A DNA stretch of 64,000 nucleotides from Rubrolithibacter danxiaensis (GTDB lineage: Bacteria > Bacteroidota > Bacteroidia > Sphingobacteriales > Sphingobacteriaceae): the NCBI RefSeq assembly GCF_047272945.1, contig NZ_JBKOPS010000005.1, forward strand, positions 124,001 through 188,000, written 5' to 3'. The notes under the pieces are model-generated. The model ran no database searches. It saw only the letters and a list, made by a program, of their open reading frames with translations, and was not told the DNA's origin. The number at the start of each line of letters is the position of its first letter. The first letter of the stretch is position 1. Below, piece after piece: positions 7,508 to 17,055 of this stretch. The translations under genes were made by a program, and so were the position numbers.

Positions 7508-9829
7508 ATGAAAAATTATATTAAAGTTGACGAGTGGAATATTATTGAAGAGGGTTTTGATCCGCATCAGAACAAAATCTCCGAAAGTATTTTCAGCTTG
7601 GGAAATGGCCGCATGGGCCAGCGGGCAAATTTTGAAGAAAGCTACTCTGGCGAAAGCTTGCAGGGAAATTATATTGCGGGCGTTTATTATCCGGATAAAA
7701 CCCGTGTTGGCTGGTGGAAAAATGGCTATCCTGAATATTTTGCCAAGGTTTTAAATGCGGCAAACTGGATTGGAATAGATGTAAAAATAGGTGAAGAGAA
7801 ACTCGACCTGAATCATTGCAAGGTTTCGGGATTTAAACGAGTTCTGAACATGAAAGAAGGCTATTTAGAGCGATCTTTTATAGCAGAATTACCGAGTGGT
7901 AAGCAGATTAAAGTAAACGCAGTCCGTTTTTGCAGCATTGTTGATGATGAAGCGGGAGCTATAAAATATGCAGTTACCTCTTTAAATTTCGATGATGCGG
8001 TTACCATTACCGCTTATATTGATGGTGACGTAAAAAATCAGGACTCCAATTATGATGAAAAGTTTTGGGATGGGGTGTACCGGGAAGTAAATAATCGGGA
8101 GGCTTACCTCACTCTTCGTACAAAGAAAACGGAGTTTGAGGTGTGCAGCGGAATGTTATACTCGGTATCCTTAAACGGAGGGCAAATAGCTGTAGGTTCA
8201 AAAGAAATAAGTCGTGACAAATTTGTTGGAAGTACGTTTTCTGTTCCTTTGAAAGCGGGACAGGAACTAACAGTCTACAAGTTTGCAGCGAATCTTTCCT
8301 CAGAAAACTACCCGAAAGAAACACTTTTATCCAACTGTAAAAACCAGATTCATAAACTGGCTGATAAAGGATTTGATAAAATGAAACAGGAGCAGGCTAC
8401 GACCTGGGCAGAAAAATGGATCGAAAGTGACATTGCAATTGAAGGAGATCCGGCAGCGCAGCAAGCTATTCGCTTCAATATTTTTCAGTTAAATCAAACC
8501 TATACCGGCGAAGATTCCAGGCTGAACATTGGTCCAAAAGGATTTACCGGGGAAAAATATGGCGGTTCAACGTACTGGGATACTGAAGCCTACTGTGTGC
8601 CTTTTTATCTTGCCACGGCTTCGCCTGAAGTGACTAAAAACCTGTTGATCTACCGCTACAAACAGTTGCAGAAAGCAATAGAGAATGCACAGAAACTTGG
8701 CTTTAAGAATGGAGCGGCGCTTTATCCGATGGTTACCATTAATGGTGAAGAATGCCATAACGAATGGGAGATAACGTTTGAAGAGATCCATCGGAACGGA
8801 GCTATCGCTTTTGCAATATATAATTATATCCGGTATACCGGCAATCAGGATTACCTTGCAGATTACGGGCTGGAAGTTCTGGTTGGTATTGCCCGTTTCT
8901 GGAGCCAGCGTGTAAACTGGAGCAAGGAAAAAAATCAATATGTAATATTGGGGGTAACAGGGCCCAACGAATATGAAAATAATGTAAATAACAACTGGTA
9001 CACAAACAGAATTGCTTGCTGGAGTTTGCAATACGCCCTGGAAGCACTGGAATACGTAAAGCAGACATCTCAGGATAAATACAATTCATTGCTGTTAAAG
9101 CTTAATTTTAATGAACGGGAAGAGACTGCAAACTCGCAGCATATCATCGAAAATATGTACTACCCGGAAGATAAGAACCTGGGAATTTTTCTGCAACAGG
9201 ATGGCTACCTGGATAAAGAGCAGATTCTGGTGAAAGACCTGGACCTGAAAGAACGGCCGTTAAATCAGAAGTGGAGCTGGGATCGTATTCTGCGTTCCTG
9301 CTATATCAAGCAGGCCGACGTGTTGCAGGGGCTTTATTTTCTGGAAGATCGGTATGATGAAGAAACCATTCGCCGGAATTTTGATTTTTACGAGCCTCGT
9401 ACGGTTCACGAAAGTTCTCTTTCACCCTGTGTTCATGCCATTTTAGCCGCTAAACTGGGAGATGAGCAACGAGCTTATGATTTTTATTTACGTACTGCCC
9501 GGCTCGATTTAGACGATTATAACAACGATACAGAAGATGGCCTTCATATCACTTCTATGGCCGGTACCTGGATGAGTGTGGTAGAAGGCTTTGCGGGAAT
9601 GAGAGTTCGCAATGGGGTTTTATGTTTTAACCCTTTTTTGCCGGGCAGGTGGAAGACGTTTTCCTTTAACATCCGTTTTCGCAACGCTCTTCTTACTGTA
9701 AAAATCAGCAAAGAAGGCGCCTGTTTAAGTAACAGATCTTCAACGGAGATTACGGTAAAAATATTCCAAACACTTTATACACTGAAAGGGAACGCGGAAG
9801 TTTTTGCAGAATCCGGGCTAAAAGTTTAA
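7508..9829 (+). CDS. Maltose phosphorylase (GH65)
   Basis: 773 residues, typical for GH65 disaccharide phosphorylases, with no signal peptide, so cytoplasmic. Order: N-terminal beta-sandwich (about 1-270, with FSLGNGRMGQR), an (alpha/alpha)6 barrel, and a short C-terminal beta domain. The catalytic Glu lies in VTGPNEYENNVN at about residue 487, the position of the general acid in lactobacillar maltose phosphorylase. The phosphate-site region HESSLSPCVHA is present. Reaction: maltose + phosphate to glucose + beta-glucose 1-phosphate, which feeds the neighbouring PgmB. Kojibiose or trehalose phosphorylase activity is possible by family, but the amylase and importer context favours maltose. A GAGG sequence precedes the ATG. 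Confidence 0.94.
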   Translation: MKNYIKVDEWNIIEEGFDPHQNKISESIFSLGNGRMGQRANFEESYSGESLQGNYIAGVYYPDKTRVGWWKNGYPEYFAKVLNAANWIGIDVKIGEEKLDLNHCKVSGFKRVLNMKEGYLERSFIAELPSGKQIKVNAVRFCSIVDDEAGAIKYAVTSLNFDDAVTITAYIDGDVKNQDSNYDEKFWDGVYREVNNREAYLTLRTKKTEFEVCSGMLYSVSLNGGQIAVGSKEISRDKFVGSTFSVPLKAGQELTVYKFAANLSSENYPKETLLSNCKNQIHKLADKGFDKMKQEQATTWAEKWIESDIAIEGDPAAQQAIRFNIFQLNQTYTGEDSRLNIGPKGFTGEKYGGSTYWDTEAYCVPFYLATASPEVTKNLLIYRYKQLQKAIENAQKLGFKNGAALYPMVTINGEECHNEWEITFEEIHRNGAIAFAIYNYIRYTGNQDYLADYGLEVLVGIARFWSQRVNWSKEKNQYVILGVTGPNEYENNVNNNWYTNRIACWSLQYALEALEYVKQTSQDKYNSLLLKLNFNEREETANSQHIIENMYYPEDKNLGIFLQQDGYLDKEQILVKDLDLKERPLNQKWSWDRILRSCYIKQADVLQGLYFLEDRYDEETIRRNFDFYEPRTVHESSLSPCVHAILAAKLGDEQRAYDFYLRTARLDLDDYNNDTEDGLHITSMAGTWMSVVEGFAGMRVRNGVLCFNPFLPGRWKTFSFNIRFRNALLTVKISKEGACLSNRSSTEITVKIFQTLYTLKGNAEVFAESGLKV

Positions 9830-9833
9830 AGAA

Positions 9834-11651
9834 ATGAAGATAAGCAGAACACTTTTTGTCCTGATTTTCATGGTAAACTATTCATCGTTTGCCCAGTCCT
9901 ACAATAATAGAATGGTATCTAAAACTAATCCTGAAAAGGAAATTATAAAAGATAATAAGCTTATTATTTACCAGATGATGGTGAGGCTTTTCGGTAATAA
10001 GAACAGCACAAATAAGTTTTATGGCTCAATTAAAGAAAACGGTTGCGGAAAGTTTAACGATGTTACTGATAAAGCTTTAACAGAATTAAAAGAGCTTGGC
10101 ATATCTCATGTATGGTACACGGGCGTAATTGAACATGCAACCATGACTGATTATTCCAGGTTTGGAATAAAGGTTGATGATCCGGATATTGTAAAAGGCA
10201 GGGCCGGTTCGCCTTATGCAGTTAAAGATTATTACGATGTCGATCCTGATCTGGCAGTTGATGTTAAAAACAGGATGGCTGAGTTTGAAAGGCTGTTGCA
10301 GCGTACACACAAAAACGGGTTAAAAGTAATCATGGATTTTGTCCCGAATCATGTTGCACGAACATACCATTGGGATTCAAAACCGGCAAACGTACAGGAT
10401 TTTGGTGAGCAGGACGATAAAACCAAAGCGTTCGACCCTCGAAATGATTTTTACTACATTCCGGGGGAAGAGTTTGTAGTGCCTGAAGGAACAAACGCAG
10501 GAGGAGAGGACTTTTACAGTCCCTTAAAAGACGGGAAATTCCATGAAGTTCCTGCAAAAGCAACGGGAAATAATGTTTTTTCTGCAACTCCGTCTTTAAA
10601 CGATTGGTACGAAACTGTAAAGCTGAATTACGGGATAGATTACAAGGATAACAATAAAACTTATTTTGAACCGGTTCCTCCTGTGTGGCTGAAAATGAAA
10701 GATATCCTGCTTTTCTGGGCGAAGAAAAAAGTGGACGGCTTTCGGTGCGATATGGTAGAAATGGTTCCCGTTGAATTTTGGAGCTGGGTTATCCCGGAAG
10801 TGAAAAAAGTAAACCCTGCTATTATATTTATTGGAGAAGCATACAATCCTCAAGAATACGAAACGTATTATACAAAAGGGAAATTTGATTTTTTGTATGA
10901 TAAAGTGGGTTTATACGACGGAATTAAAAAGCTTATTAAAAATGAAGAGAATGCCGATATAAAGGATATTACAAAGGTATGGAAAGAGGAAAGCAAGAAT
11001 TATTCTTCCCGTATGCTTCGTTTCCTGGAAAATCACGACGAAGAAAGAATTGCCTCTGAAGAATTTGCTCAAAATCCCTGGCTGGCAGTTCCGGGTATGG
11101 TAGTATCTTCGACCTTAGGCAGTGGGCCTGTTATGATCTATTTTGGACAAGAAACAGGAGAGCCTGGAAAGGGCACGGAAGGGTTTGGTGGCGATGACAG
11201 CCGCACCAGCATCTTTGATTACTGGGGTGTTCCTGAACATCAGAAATGGATGAATGAAGGACAGTTTGATGGAGGAAGATTATCTCCGGACCAAAAAAAA
11301 CTGCGTAATTTTTATAAAACCTTACTGACAGTAACTGCCGGTAGTGAAGCTATTCGCAAAGGAGAATTTATTCCATTGGAACAACTTCCGGGCATGACAA
11401 ATCGTATGTATGCGTATATCCGGTATACACAAAATCAACGCTTGCTCATCCTGGTAAATTTTGAAAGAGAAAAGGAATTGGAAATGAGATTGACTTTACC
11501 CGATGAGTTAAAGAAAACCTTGTTAATTCAGAATAAGCAAATACTAAACTTGAAAGATCTGCTCAGCGGCCAGGAAATAAAGGTTCAAGATATCGACGAA
11601 GGAATTCCTGTAAAAGTAATGCCTGCCGGAGCCTTGATCTTACAGTTTTAA
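9834..11651 (+). CDS. Exported alpha-amylase family protein (GH13)
   Basis: 605 residues with a signal peptide (about 1-20, ...YSSFAQS). The catalytic barrel starts at about residue 44 (LIIYQMMVRLFG). Region motifs: MDFVPNHVA, nucleophile Asp in GFRCDMVEM (about 305), acid/base Glu in IGEAYNP (about 335) and Asp in LENHDEERI (about 402). An acidic patch resembling a calcium site follows (GGDDSRTSIFDYW). It differs from the 617-residue enzyme by lacking the N-terminal Ig-like domain and by a long insert after VPNHVA, so it probably has a different chain-length preference. It starts 5 bases after the phosphorylase stop, within the operon. Confidence 0.92.
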   Translation: MKISRTLFVLIFMVNYSSFAQSYNNRMVSKTNPEKEIIKDNKLIIYQMMVRLFGNKNSTNKFYGSIKENGCGKFNDVTDKALTELKELGISHVWYTGVIEHATMTDYSRFGIKVDDPDIVKGRAGSPYAVKDYYDVDPDLAVDVKNRMAEFERLLQRTHKNGLKVIMDFVPNHVARTYHWDSKPANVQDFGEQDDKTKAFDPRNDFYYIPGEEFVVPEGTNAGGEDFYSPLKDGKFHEVPAKATGNNVFSATPSLNDWYETVKLNYGIDYKDNNKTYFEPVPPVWLKMKDILLFWAKKKVDGFRCDMVEMVPVEFWSWVIPEVKKVNPAIIFIGEAYNPQEYETYYTKGKFDFLYDKVGLYDGIKKLIKNEENADIKDITKVWKEESKNYSSRMLRFLENHDEERIASEEFAQNPWLAVPGMVVSSTLGSGPVMIYFGQETGEPGKGTEGFGGDDSRTSIFDYWGVPEHQKWMNEGQFDGGRLSPDQKKLRNFYKTLLTVTAGSEAIRKGEFIPLEQLPGMTNRMYAYIRYTQNQRLLILVNFEREKELEMRLTLPDELKKTLLIQNKQILNLKDLLSGQEIKVQDIDEGIPVKVMPAGALILQF

Positions 11652-11680
11652 CGAATTGAATTAAAAATTATAAACCTGAC

Positions 11681-13027
11681 ATGAACACAATTTTAGAAAA
11701 GCCTAAGCTTAGCTTCTGGCAGATATGGAACATGAGCTTTGGCTTTTTGGGTATCCAGTTTGGGTTTGCTTTGCAAAACAGTAACGCTTCGCGGATACTT
11801 CAAACCTTTGGTGCAGATGTAGAACATTTATCGCTTTTCTGGCTGGCAGCTCCTATTACCGGTATGATCGTTCAGCCTATTATCGGCCATTACAGCGACC
11901 GTACCTGGACAAGACTGGGTCGAAGAAGGCCTTATTTTTTAACCGGCGCTTTACTTGCAGCCCTTGCTCTGATATTTATGCCGAATGCGTCTGTATTAGC
12001 TTATTTATTTCCACCAATCTTAGTGGGAGCCGGAATGCTGATGATTATGGACGCCTCTTTTAATGTGGCAATGGAACCTTTCAGGGCTTTAGTTGCAGAT
12101 AATCTTCCGGATAGTCAACGCAGTCTTGGTTTTTCTACTCAAACCTTTTTAATCGGGATAGGTGCAGTTTTAGGCTCCTGGCTTCCTTATATTTTTTCGG
12201 AATATTTGGGTGTAGCTAAAACCGCTGATCCCGGCGAAGTGCCCGATAATGTGATTTACTCCTTTTATGTGGGAGCACTCGTATTGGTTGCAACCCTGGT
12301 GTGGACAGTGGTAACTACCAAAGAATATTCTCCCGAAGAACGAAGCCAGTTTCATCCTGAAGAGCCAACAAATGAAAAATCGAAAGGTATCTTATCTATT
12401 TTCACCGATTTTTCTTCTATGCCGGTTACCATGCGTCAGTTGGGTTTGGTGCAGTTCTTTTCCTGGTTCGCCTTGTTTTCGATGTGGGTGTTTACTGTGC
12501 CTGCAGTTGCGCAGCATATTTATCACGTGCCTTCCAGCGATACTTCTTCTGTAACATACAATGATGCGGCTAATTGGGTAGGAATTTTGTTTGGTATTTA
12601 CAACGGAGTTTCGGCTTTGTATGCTCTGGTGCTCCCTGCAATTTCACGGGCGACAAGCCGGAAAATTGCACATGCCTTTTCACTTTCGGCAGGAGGTGCA
12701 GGATTGCTTTCTATTTTTTTCATTACAGATCCTACTATGCTCATCTTCTCAATGATTGCAATCGGGTTAGCCTGGGGAAGTATCCTGGCAATGCCGTATG
12801 CCATCTTATCCGGGTCCATCCCTGCACGAAAAATGGGTGTTTATATGGGTATCTTTAATTTCTTTATCACGTTTCCACAGATAGTAAATGGCTTTTTTGG
12901 CGGGATGATAGTAAAGCATTTCTTTGGCGGGCAAGCTATTTATGCGCTTGTTTTAGCCGGTATATTAATGATTCTAGGAGCTATATCTGTGCTGTATGTG
13001 CAGGACGGCAAGGTAATACGCAAATAG
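11681..13027 (+). CDS. MFS sugar transporter, maltose/oligosaccharide importer (SLC45-like)
   Basis: 448 residues with about twelve hydrophobic helices. The N-terminal half carries the sucrose/maltose-symporter type signature: GHYSDRTWTRLGRRRPYF between helices 2 and 3, and MDASFNVAMEPFRALVADNLP in helices 4-5. A cytoplasmic loop (EEPTNEKSK) splits the two six-helix halves. Family members are proton-coupled alpha-glucoside importers in the inner membrane. As last gene of the locus it would bring maltose released in the periplasm to the cytoplasmic phosphorylase. No ABC or PTS system and no SusC/SusD pair is present here, so outer-membrane uptake must be encoded elsewhere. Confidence 0.92.
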   Translation: MNTILEKPKLSFWQIWNMSFGFLGIQFGFALQNSNASRILQTFGADVEHLSLFWLAAPITGMIVQPIIGHYSDRTWTRLGRRRPYFLTGALLAALALIFMPNASVLAYLFPPILVGAGMLMIMDASFNVAMEPFRALVADNLPDSQRSLGFSTQTFLIGIGAVLGSWLPYIFSEYLGVAKTADPGEVPDNVIYSFYVGALVLVATLVWTVVTTKEYSPEERSQFHPEEPTNEKSKGILSIFTDFSSMPVTMRQLGLVQFFSWFALFSMWVFTVPAVAQHIYHVPSSDTSSVTYNDAANWVGILFGIYNGVSALYALVLPAISRATSRKIAHAFSLSAGGAGLLSIFFITDPTMLIFSMIAIGLAWGSILAMPYAILSGSIPARKMGVYMGIFNFFITFPQIVNGFFGGMIVKHFFGGQAIYALVLAGILMILGAISVLYVQDGKVIRK

Positions 13028-13225
13028 CAATTCGGGAAGTACCTGTAGAGTATTCTTACCATACATTCAATAATGAAGTGCAAGAGAATAATTCGAAAGG
13101 GTACAAAAATTGGAAGTTGCAGCTAGTTGATGTAAGATATGAAGGCATGAAGTAGATATATTCTGCCCCTAAGTCAAGATGGTAGACGCAGTAGCTGCTA
13201 GCGCATTCAAATTGATAATAAAATG

Positions 13226-13260
13226 AGATGAGCAGCCGGTTTTCCTCAAACTACTCATCT
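13226..13260. terminator. Weak hairpin between convergent genes
   Basis: AGATGAG (13226-13232) pairs with CTCATCT (13254-13260) around a 21-base loop, between the converging ends of the transporter gene and the DUF4136 gene. T-rich tracts follow on each strand, but the loop is large, so termination is only a guess. Confidence 0.35.
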
Positions 13261-13268
13261 TGCTATTT

Positions 13269-13832
13269 TTATTTAGCGGCTTTATATTTGAATTTCCTGA
13301 AAATCGATGAAACCGCTTGTCTTACTTTTGACTCATCTTTCATTATTCCCGGAGTCAAAATTCCGGAAGCAAAGCCCTGCCAAACCATCTTATTTTGGTT
13401 ATTTGTAATATTTATTATCAGGGTTCCGGCTTTTATATTAGTCCATTGCACATTTTCCGGAGTTCGAACAGTATCACTACCCATCGAAACAACCTGATAT
13501 CCGTTATAGGTTCTTAATTTGCCGGGCTGTTCAAGTACCATAAAGCTTAGCAGCATATCTGCGTCGCCTTCTGTTTTTTTATATCCCCTGGCATCCAGTT
13601 CGTACATAATTGCATCCTTGATCATTTTTCTGCCAGATTCATTATTATAAATAAGAACTCCAGTTGGCCCTACAAATATCTTATCATCGGGTATTTTGTC
13701 GATATTGGCAATCCAGTCATAAGTTTTATAACTGCTTATAGATGCATCTAATGCCTTATTCGCATCCACTACCTGTGCTTGCCCTGCTGAAACCAGCCCT
13801 ATGAATAAGGTTAAAAAAAGTAATTTTTTCAT
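13269..13832 (-). CDS. DUF4136 domain protein, exported
   Basis: 187 residues with a signal peptide (MKKLLFLTLFIGLVSAGQAQ); no lipobox cysteine is seen, so it is probably soluble in the periplasm. The mature part has the DUF4136 pattern: an early YKTYDW strand, then helix IKDAIMYELDARGYKKTEGDADMLL followed by LSFMV, and near the end a strand TLIINITNN with MVWQGFASG. The molecular role of the family is unknown; many members are envelope lipoproteins. It is monocistronic and converges on the transporter gene. Confidence 0.88.
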   Translation of the reverse strand: MKKLLFLTLFIGLVSAGQAQVVDANKALDASISSYKTYDWIANIDKIPDDKIFVGPTGVLIYNNESGRKMIKDAIMYELDARGYKKTEGDADMLLSFMVLEQPGKLRTYNGYQVVSMGSDTVRTPENVQWTNIKAGTLIINITNNQNKMVWQGFASGILTPGIMKDESKVRQAVSSIFRKFKYKAAK

Positions 13833-14138
13833 AATTATAAAATTTAAAAATTAAACACTATATTTTCAACCTGACACCTATGGCTTGGTTTTCCAATTTC
13901 ACACTTAATCAAGAATCGTGAAATAAAAGTTTATTATTTATAACCTAAATGTTGACTTTTAAAAGGGATGTGTGAAATCCAAAGTTTGCTAAGGAGCTAG
14001 CAAAGTCTTCAACTTCACCCTTTCTCTCTCCTTTCAAAGGGAAGGGAAATAGCTACTGTTTTTTTGGATTGCCGGTACGCAGGAAGAGCTGTACAATAAG
14101 GGAGAGAGGTTCGCAGGATTGAGAGGTTTTGTACATTC
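13833..14138. other. 306-base intergenic gap, no gene found
   Basis: AT-rich upstream sequence of the DUF4136 gene, then a short hairpin (TTTGCT 13985-13990 / AGCAAA 13999-14004) and a pyrimidine-rich tract followed by AAAGGGAAGGG (about 14016-14047). No open frame, RNA gene or clear promoter could be identified. No strong terminator follows the kinase gene that ends at 14139. Confidence 0.5.
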
Positions 14139-15473
14139 CTAAAACGTCAATGTTACCGAGCTTCCTATATTTTCTTTTGAGTTCATCTGAATATTGCCAT
14201 GGTGAAGCATCATAATCTGTTTGCAGAGTGTTAACCCGATACCGCTGCCATTTTTCTTGGTTGTAAAGAAAGGAACAAATATTTTTTCAGCAACTTCTTC
14301 TTTCATTCCGGCTCCGTTATCGCTTACCTTAATAATCGCTTTGCCTTTTTCAAAGCCAGAAGACAGTATAATTTTTGCATGCTCCCGTTCTTTTACTGCA
14401 TCCATTGCGTTCAGCAATAAATTAATCAGTACCTGTTCCAGTAAAGCAGGATCGGCATTTAAGGCAAGTTTAGAATCTTTCAGAACGATTTCCAGTTCAA
14501 TATTTTTCTGCTTTAAAGAGGGTTGCAACAGATGATAAAGGTTTTCGAATAAATCTCTAACATAAATCTCTTTAAAATCAGCTTTAGAGATTTTATTTAA
14601 GCTTCTGTAAATCTCGGCAAATTTTAATAGTCCCTCACTTCGGCGTTTTATTGTTCCCATTCCCAGTATCATGTCATCCAGTTCGCCTTCCTGGTAATTG
14701 CTGCCAAGGCTTTGAAGCTCGTTTTTCAAAGTTTCGGCCAGGGATGAAATGGGAGCAATGGAATTCATTATCTCATGAGTAAGCACACTAAGAAGTTTTT
14801 GCCAGGCTTTCGCTTCGGTTTCATCCAACGCTTCATTAATGTTTTGAAAAGCAAGCAGCTTGTAATTCTTATTATCTGTTTTAAATTCGGCGGCAGAAAT
14901 CAAAAGCTTTGTTGAATTATTATTCGCCTGTACAGAACCTATTTTGGATTCTCCAACAGCTATATGTTCAATTTCTTTAAACAAGAGCGGGTGGAGTTGA
15001 TTTAATCTCTCGATGGTTGGTAAATAAGGTGCCTGTAAAATATTCTTTGCGGCCTCGTTAAGCCATATCACTTTGCCAGAGCCCAGTTCATAGGATAAAA
15101 TTCCGGTGTTAATTAGTTCAAGTATCTTTTGCAGGTATTGCTGCTGGTTTTCTTTCTCTTTGGAAAGAGCTTTAAAGGTGGTAGAAATTTCGTTGAAGTT
15201 GTGTTTTAATAAACGGATTCCTTCCGAACCTTGCTTCTCGTTATACCTTCTGGAAAAATCGCGGTAGTGTACGGCTTCTGCAAATTCTTTTACTTCTTCA
15301 TAAATTAGCAGCTGATTTTTAAATATAGCTCTAATCTCTAAAATAAGAACAGGAACCATAAAAATCAGGTACATGTATTGATTCTTCAAAAGAAAAAAAC
15401 ACGCTCCGAATAAAGTAACAGAAAGCAGGAGCACCCGCAGAAGAATTTGAAATTCAAATCGTTTAAATATCAT
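14139..15473 (-). CDS. Sensor histidine kinase, NtrB-like, with a minimal membrane sensor
   Basis: 444 residues from the preferred ATG at 15473, which overlaps the end of the regulator gene by 11 bases (GAT ATT TAA against ATG ATA TTT). A longer frame to 15515 would overlap by 53. Two helices at about residues 10-29 and 34-51 are joined by only about four residues, so there is no periplasmic sensor domain. A HAMP-like/coiled region and a PAS-like segment (NTGILSYELGSGKVIWLNEAA) follow. Kinase boxes: H box LTHEIMNSIAPISS (His about 234), N box NLLLNAMDA, G1 DNGAGM, G2 GSGIGLTL. It should phosphorylate the co-transcribed sigma-54 activator. Short-loop two-helix kinases elsewhere (BceS type) sense through FtsX-type transporters; the analogy here is inference. 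Confidence 0.92.
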   Translation of the reverse strand: MIFKRFEFQILLRVLLLSVTLFGACFFLLKNQYMYLIFMVPVLILEIRAIFKNQLLIYEEVKEFAEAVHYRDFSRRYNEKQGSEGIRLLKHNFNEISTTFKALSKEKENQQQYLQKILELINTGILSYELGSGKVIWLNEAAKNILQAPYLPTIERLNQLHPLLFKEIEHIAVGESKIGSVQANNNSTKLLISAAEFKTDNKNYKLLAFQNINEALDETEAKAWQKLLSVLTHEIMNSIAPISSLAETLKNELQSLGSNYQEGELDDMILGMGTIKRRSEGLLKFAEIYRSLNKISKADFKEIYVRDLFENLYHLLQPSLKQKNIELEIVLKDSKLALNADPALLEQVLINLLLNAMDAVKEREHAKIILSSGFEKGKAIIKVSDNGAGMKEEVAEKIFVPFFTTKKNGSGIGLTLCKQIMMLHHGNIQMNSKENIGSSVTLTF

Positions 15474-16815
15474 ATTTATCCAATCGGCGGTATAAGGCAG
15501 TACGTGTAATTCCAAGCTCTTTTGCTGCTTTGGTTATATTGCCGCTATACTTTTCTATTACTTTAAGGATGGTACTTTTTTCCAGCGAACTTAGCTTAAA
15601 CTCAGCTGGTTCCGGCGGTAATGCTTCTGTTTCTATGGGCGAAAAGATAAGATCTTTGGCATGGAGGACAGAATCTTCAGCCATTATTACAGCCCGCTCT
15701 ATTGTATATTGTAATTCCCGTACGTTGCCCGGAAAATGATAGCTCATCAGTTTTTCTAATGCCCTGGCATCAAATTCAATTTCCGGCTTCAGGTACTTGG
15801 AGGTATATATTTTTGCAAAATGTTTAGCCAGCAGCAAAATGTCAGAACCTCTTTTCCTTAACGGGGGCACCATAATCTCTACCGTATTAATCCGGTAAAT
15901 TAAGTCTTTCCGGAACCTGCTTTCATTAGCAAATTCTTTTAGCGGAACATTTGTAGCACATATTAAGCGTATATCTATAGGCACAGGTTCGTTTGATCCG
16001 AGCTTAATAACCTGCCGGTTTTGAAGTACGCTTAATAGCTTGGCTTGCTGCTGCAGTGAAATATTACCTATTTCGTCTAAAAAAAGTGTTCCGGAACTGG
16101 CTGCTTCAAAACGGCCGGTACGATCTTCTCTCGCATCAGTAAAAGCACCTTTTTTATGCCCGAACAACTCGCTTTCAAAAAGACTTTCCGTTAAGGCTCC
16201 CACATCAACTTTTACAAAAGGCTTTTTGCTTCTTAATGAATGCTGATGTATAGCAGTAGCGATAAGGTCTTTCCCTGTTCCGTTTTCACCGAGGATAAGT
16301 ATGTTGGCATCCGTTGGGGCAATCTTTTCTATTTTGCAGAAAATATCCCGCATTGCTTCCGAATCGCCGATGAGTTCAGACAAACAGGTTGATTCTGCTT
16401 TTGGGCTTCGCGGTGCAGTACTTTTATCTTTTTTATCCAAGGTATCCTGAAGCACAGCCAGCAGCTTTTCATTGTGCCAGGGCTTAACAACAAAGTCTGA
16501 AGCTCCTTCTTTTAAACATCTTACAGCCAAATCTATATCACCGTAAGCTGTTATCATTATTACAGAAGCTTCAGATTTTGCTTCTTTTATCTTCTTTAAC
16601 CAGTATAATCCTTCGTTCCCTGTATTTATTGCACTTTTAAAGTTCATATCTAAAAGTATCAGGTCAAATTGCTCCCTGCGAAGTAAAGCCGGTAGATTTT
16701 CGGGATTCTTGTCGGTTATAACAGATTTTACTTCAGTTTTAAGCAATAGCCTTACCGCAATCAATACATCCGGGTCGTCATCGATTACCAATATGGAAGC
16801 CTTTTTCAGTTGCAT
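15463..16815 (-). CDS. Sigma-54-dependent response regulator (NtrC family)
   Basis: 450 residues from ATG at 16815 (MQLKKASILVIDDD); an ATG seven codons upstream at 16836 is less likely. Receiver domain: acidic pocket at residues 12-14, phospho-acceptor Asp56 in LLDMNF, conserved Thr in MITAYGD and Lys in VVKPW. AAA+ domain: Walker A GENGTGKD (about 174-181), sigma-54 contact loop GAFTDA (about 221), Walker B GTLFLDEIGN. A C-terminal Fis-type helix-turn-helix follows (ITKAAKELGITRTALYRRL). Such proteins bind upstream inverted repeats and open sigma-54 promoters by ATP hydrolysis. The gene is divergent from the adaptor gene. The inverted repeat at 16935-16950 lies between them and recurs before five other genes of the pump region, so this is the likely regulator. 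Confidence 0.95.
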   Translation of the reverse strand: MQLKKASILVIDDDPDVLIAVRLLLKTEVKSVITDKNPENLPALLRREQFDLILLDMNFKSAINTGNEGLYWLKKIKEAKSEASVIMITAYGDIDLAVRCLKEGASDFVVKPWHNEKLLAVLQDTLDKKDKSTAPRSPKAESTCLSELIGDSEAMRDIFCKIEKIAPTDANILILGENGTGKDLIATAIHQHSLRSKKPFVKVDVGALTESLFESELFGHKKGAFTDAREDRTGRFEAASSGTLFLDEIGNISLQQQAKLLSVLQNRQVIKLGSNEPVPIDIRLICATNVPLKEFANESRFRKDLIYRINTVEIMVPPLRKRGSDILLLAKHFAKIYTSKYLKPEIEFDARALEKLMSYHFPGNVRELQYTIERAVIMAEDSVLHAKDLIFSPIETEALPPEPAEFKLSSLEKSTILKVIEKYSGNITKAAKELGITRTALYRRLDKYDI

Positions 16816-16934
16816 GTTAAATAATAATATCAGCATGAAGATAAAACAATTATGCCAGTTAATATAATTGACTGGGAGACAAATAAAAACGTTTTTTAAG
16901 AAGGAAGTATCCTGTATCGCAAGCGTTCACAAAT

Positions 16935-16950
16935 TGTCCGATAACGAACA
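16935..16950. promoter_or_regulatory. Activator site 1 (TGTCCG-N4-CGAACA) before the adaptor gene
   Basis: TGTCCGATAACGAACA, one mismatch from the perfect inverted repeat TGTTCG-N4-CGAACA. An extra half-site, GTTCAC, lies at 16925-16930. It is located between the divergent regulator and adaptor genes, 54 bases before the -24 element at 17004. The six copies in this window are the basis for proposing it as the NtrC-type activator's binding site. Confidence 0.8.
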
Positions 16951-17003
16951 CTTTCGATCGCTTGATATTAGCTAAATAGTTGATAGTTAGATTTTTGTTC
17001 ATT

Positions 17004-17019
17004 TGGCACAAGGTTGTAT
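17004..17019 (+). promoter_or_regulatory. Sigma-54-like promoter of the adaptor operon
   Basis: TGGCACAAGGTTGTAT gives a perfect -24 element (TGGCAC) and a TTG -12 element that is one base closer than in enterobacterial sigma-54 promoters. A start site about 12 bases beyond the TTG would leave a leader of roughly 28 bases before the GTG start at 17056. Confidence 0.7.
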
Positions 17020-17055
17020 AACAAGTTATTGTAACATTTTTTAAAATAGAAAACA

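Noticed and set aside
8567..9089. Two long minus-strand frames (95-154 codons)
   Set aside because: Shadows of the GH65 gene, antisense to its catalytic barrel; the rich Cys/Ile/Tyr composition is typical of antisense reading.
13179..13214. tRNA-Leu-like words ATGGTAGACGC and ATTCAAATTG
   Set aside because: They resemble a D-arm and a T-loop, but only about 15 bases separate them, with no anticodon arm or acceptor stem. At most this is a decayed fragment or chance.
15474..15515. 14-codon upstream extension of the histidine kinase
   Set aside because: It would overlap the regulator gene by 53 bases; the ATG at 15473 gives an 11-base overlap and starts right before the first membrane helix.
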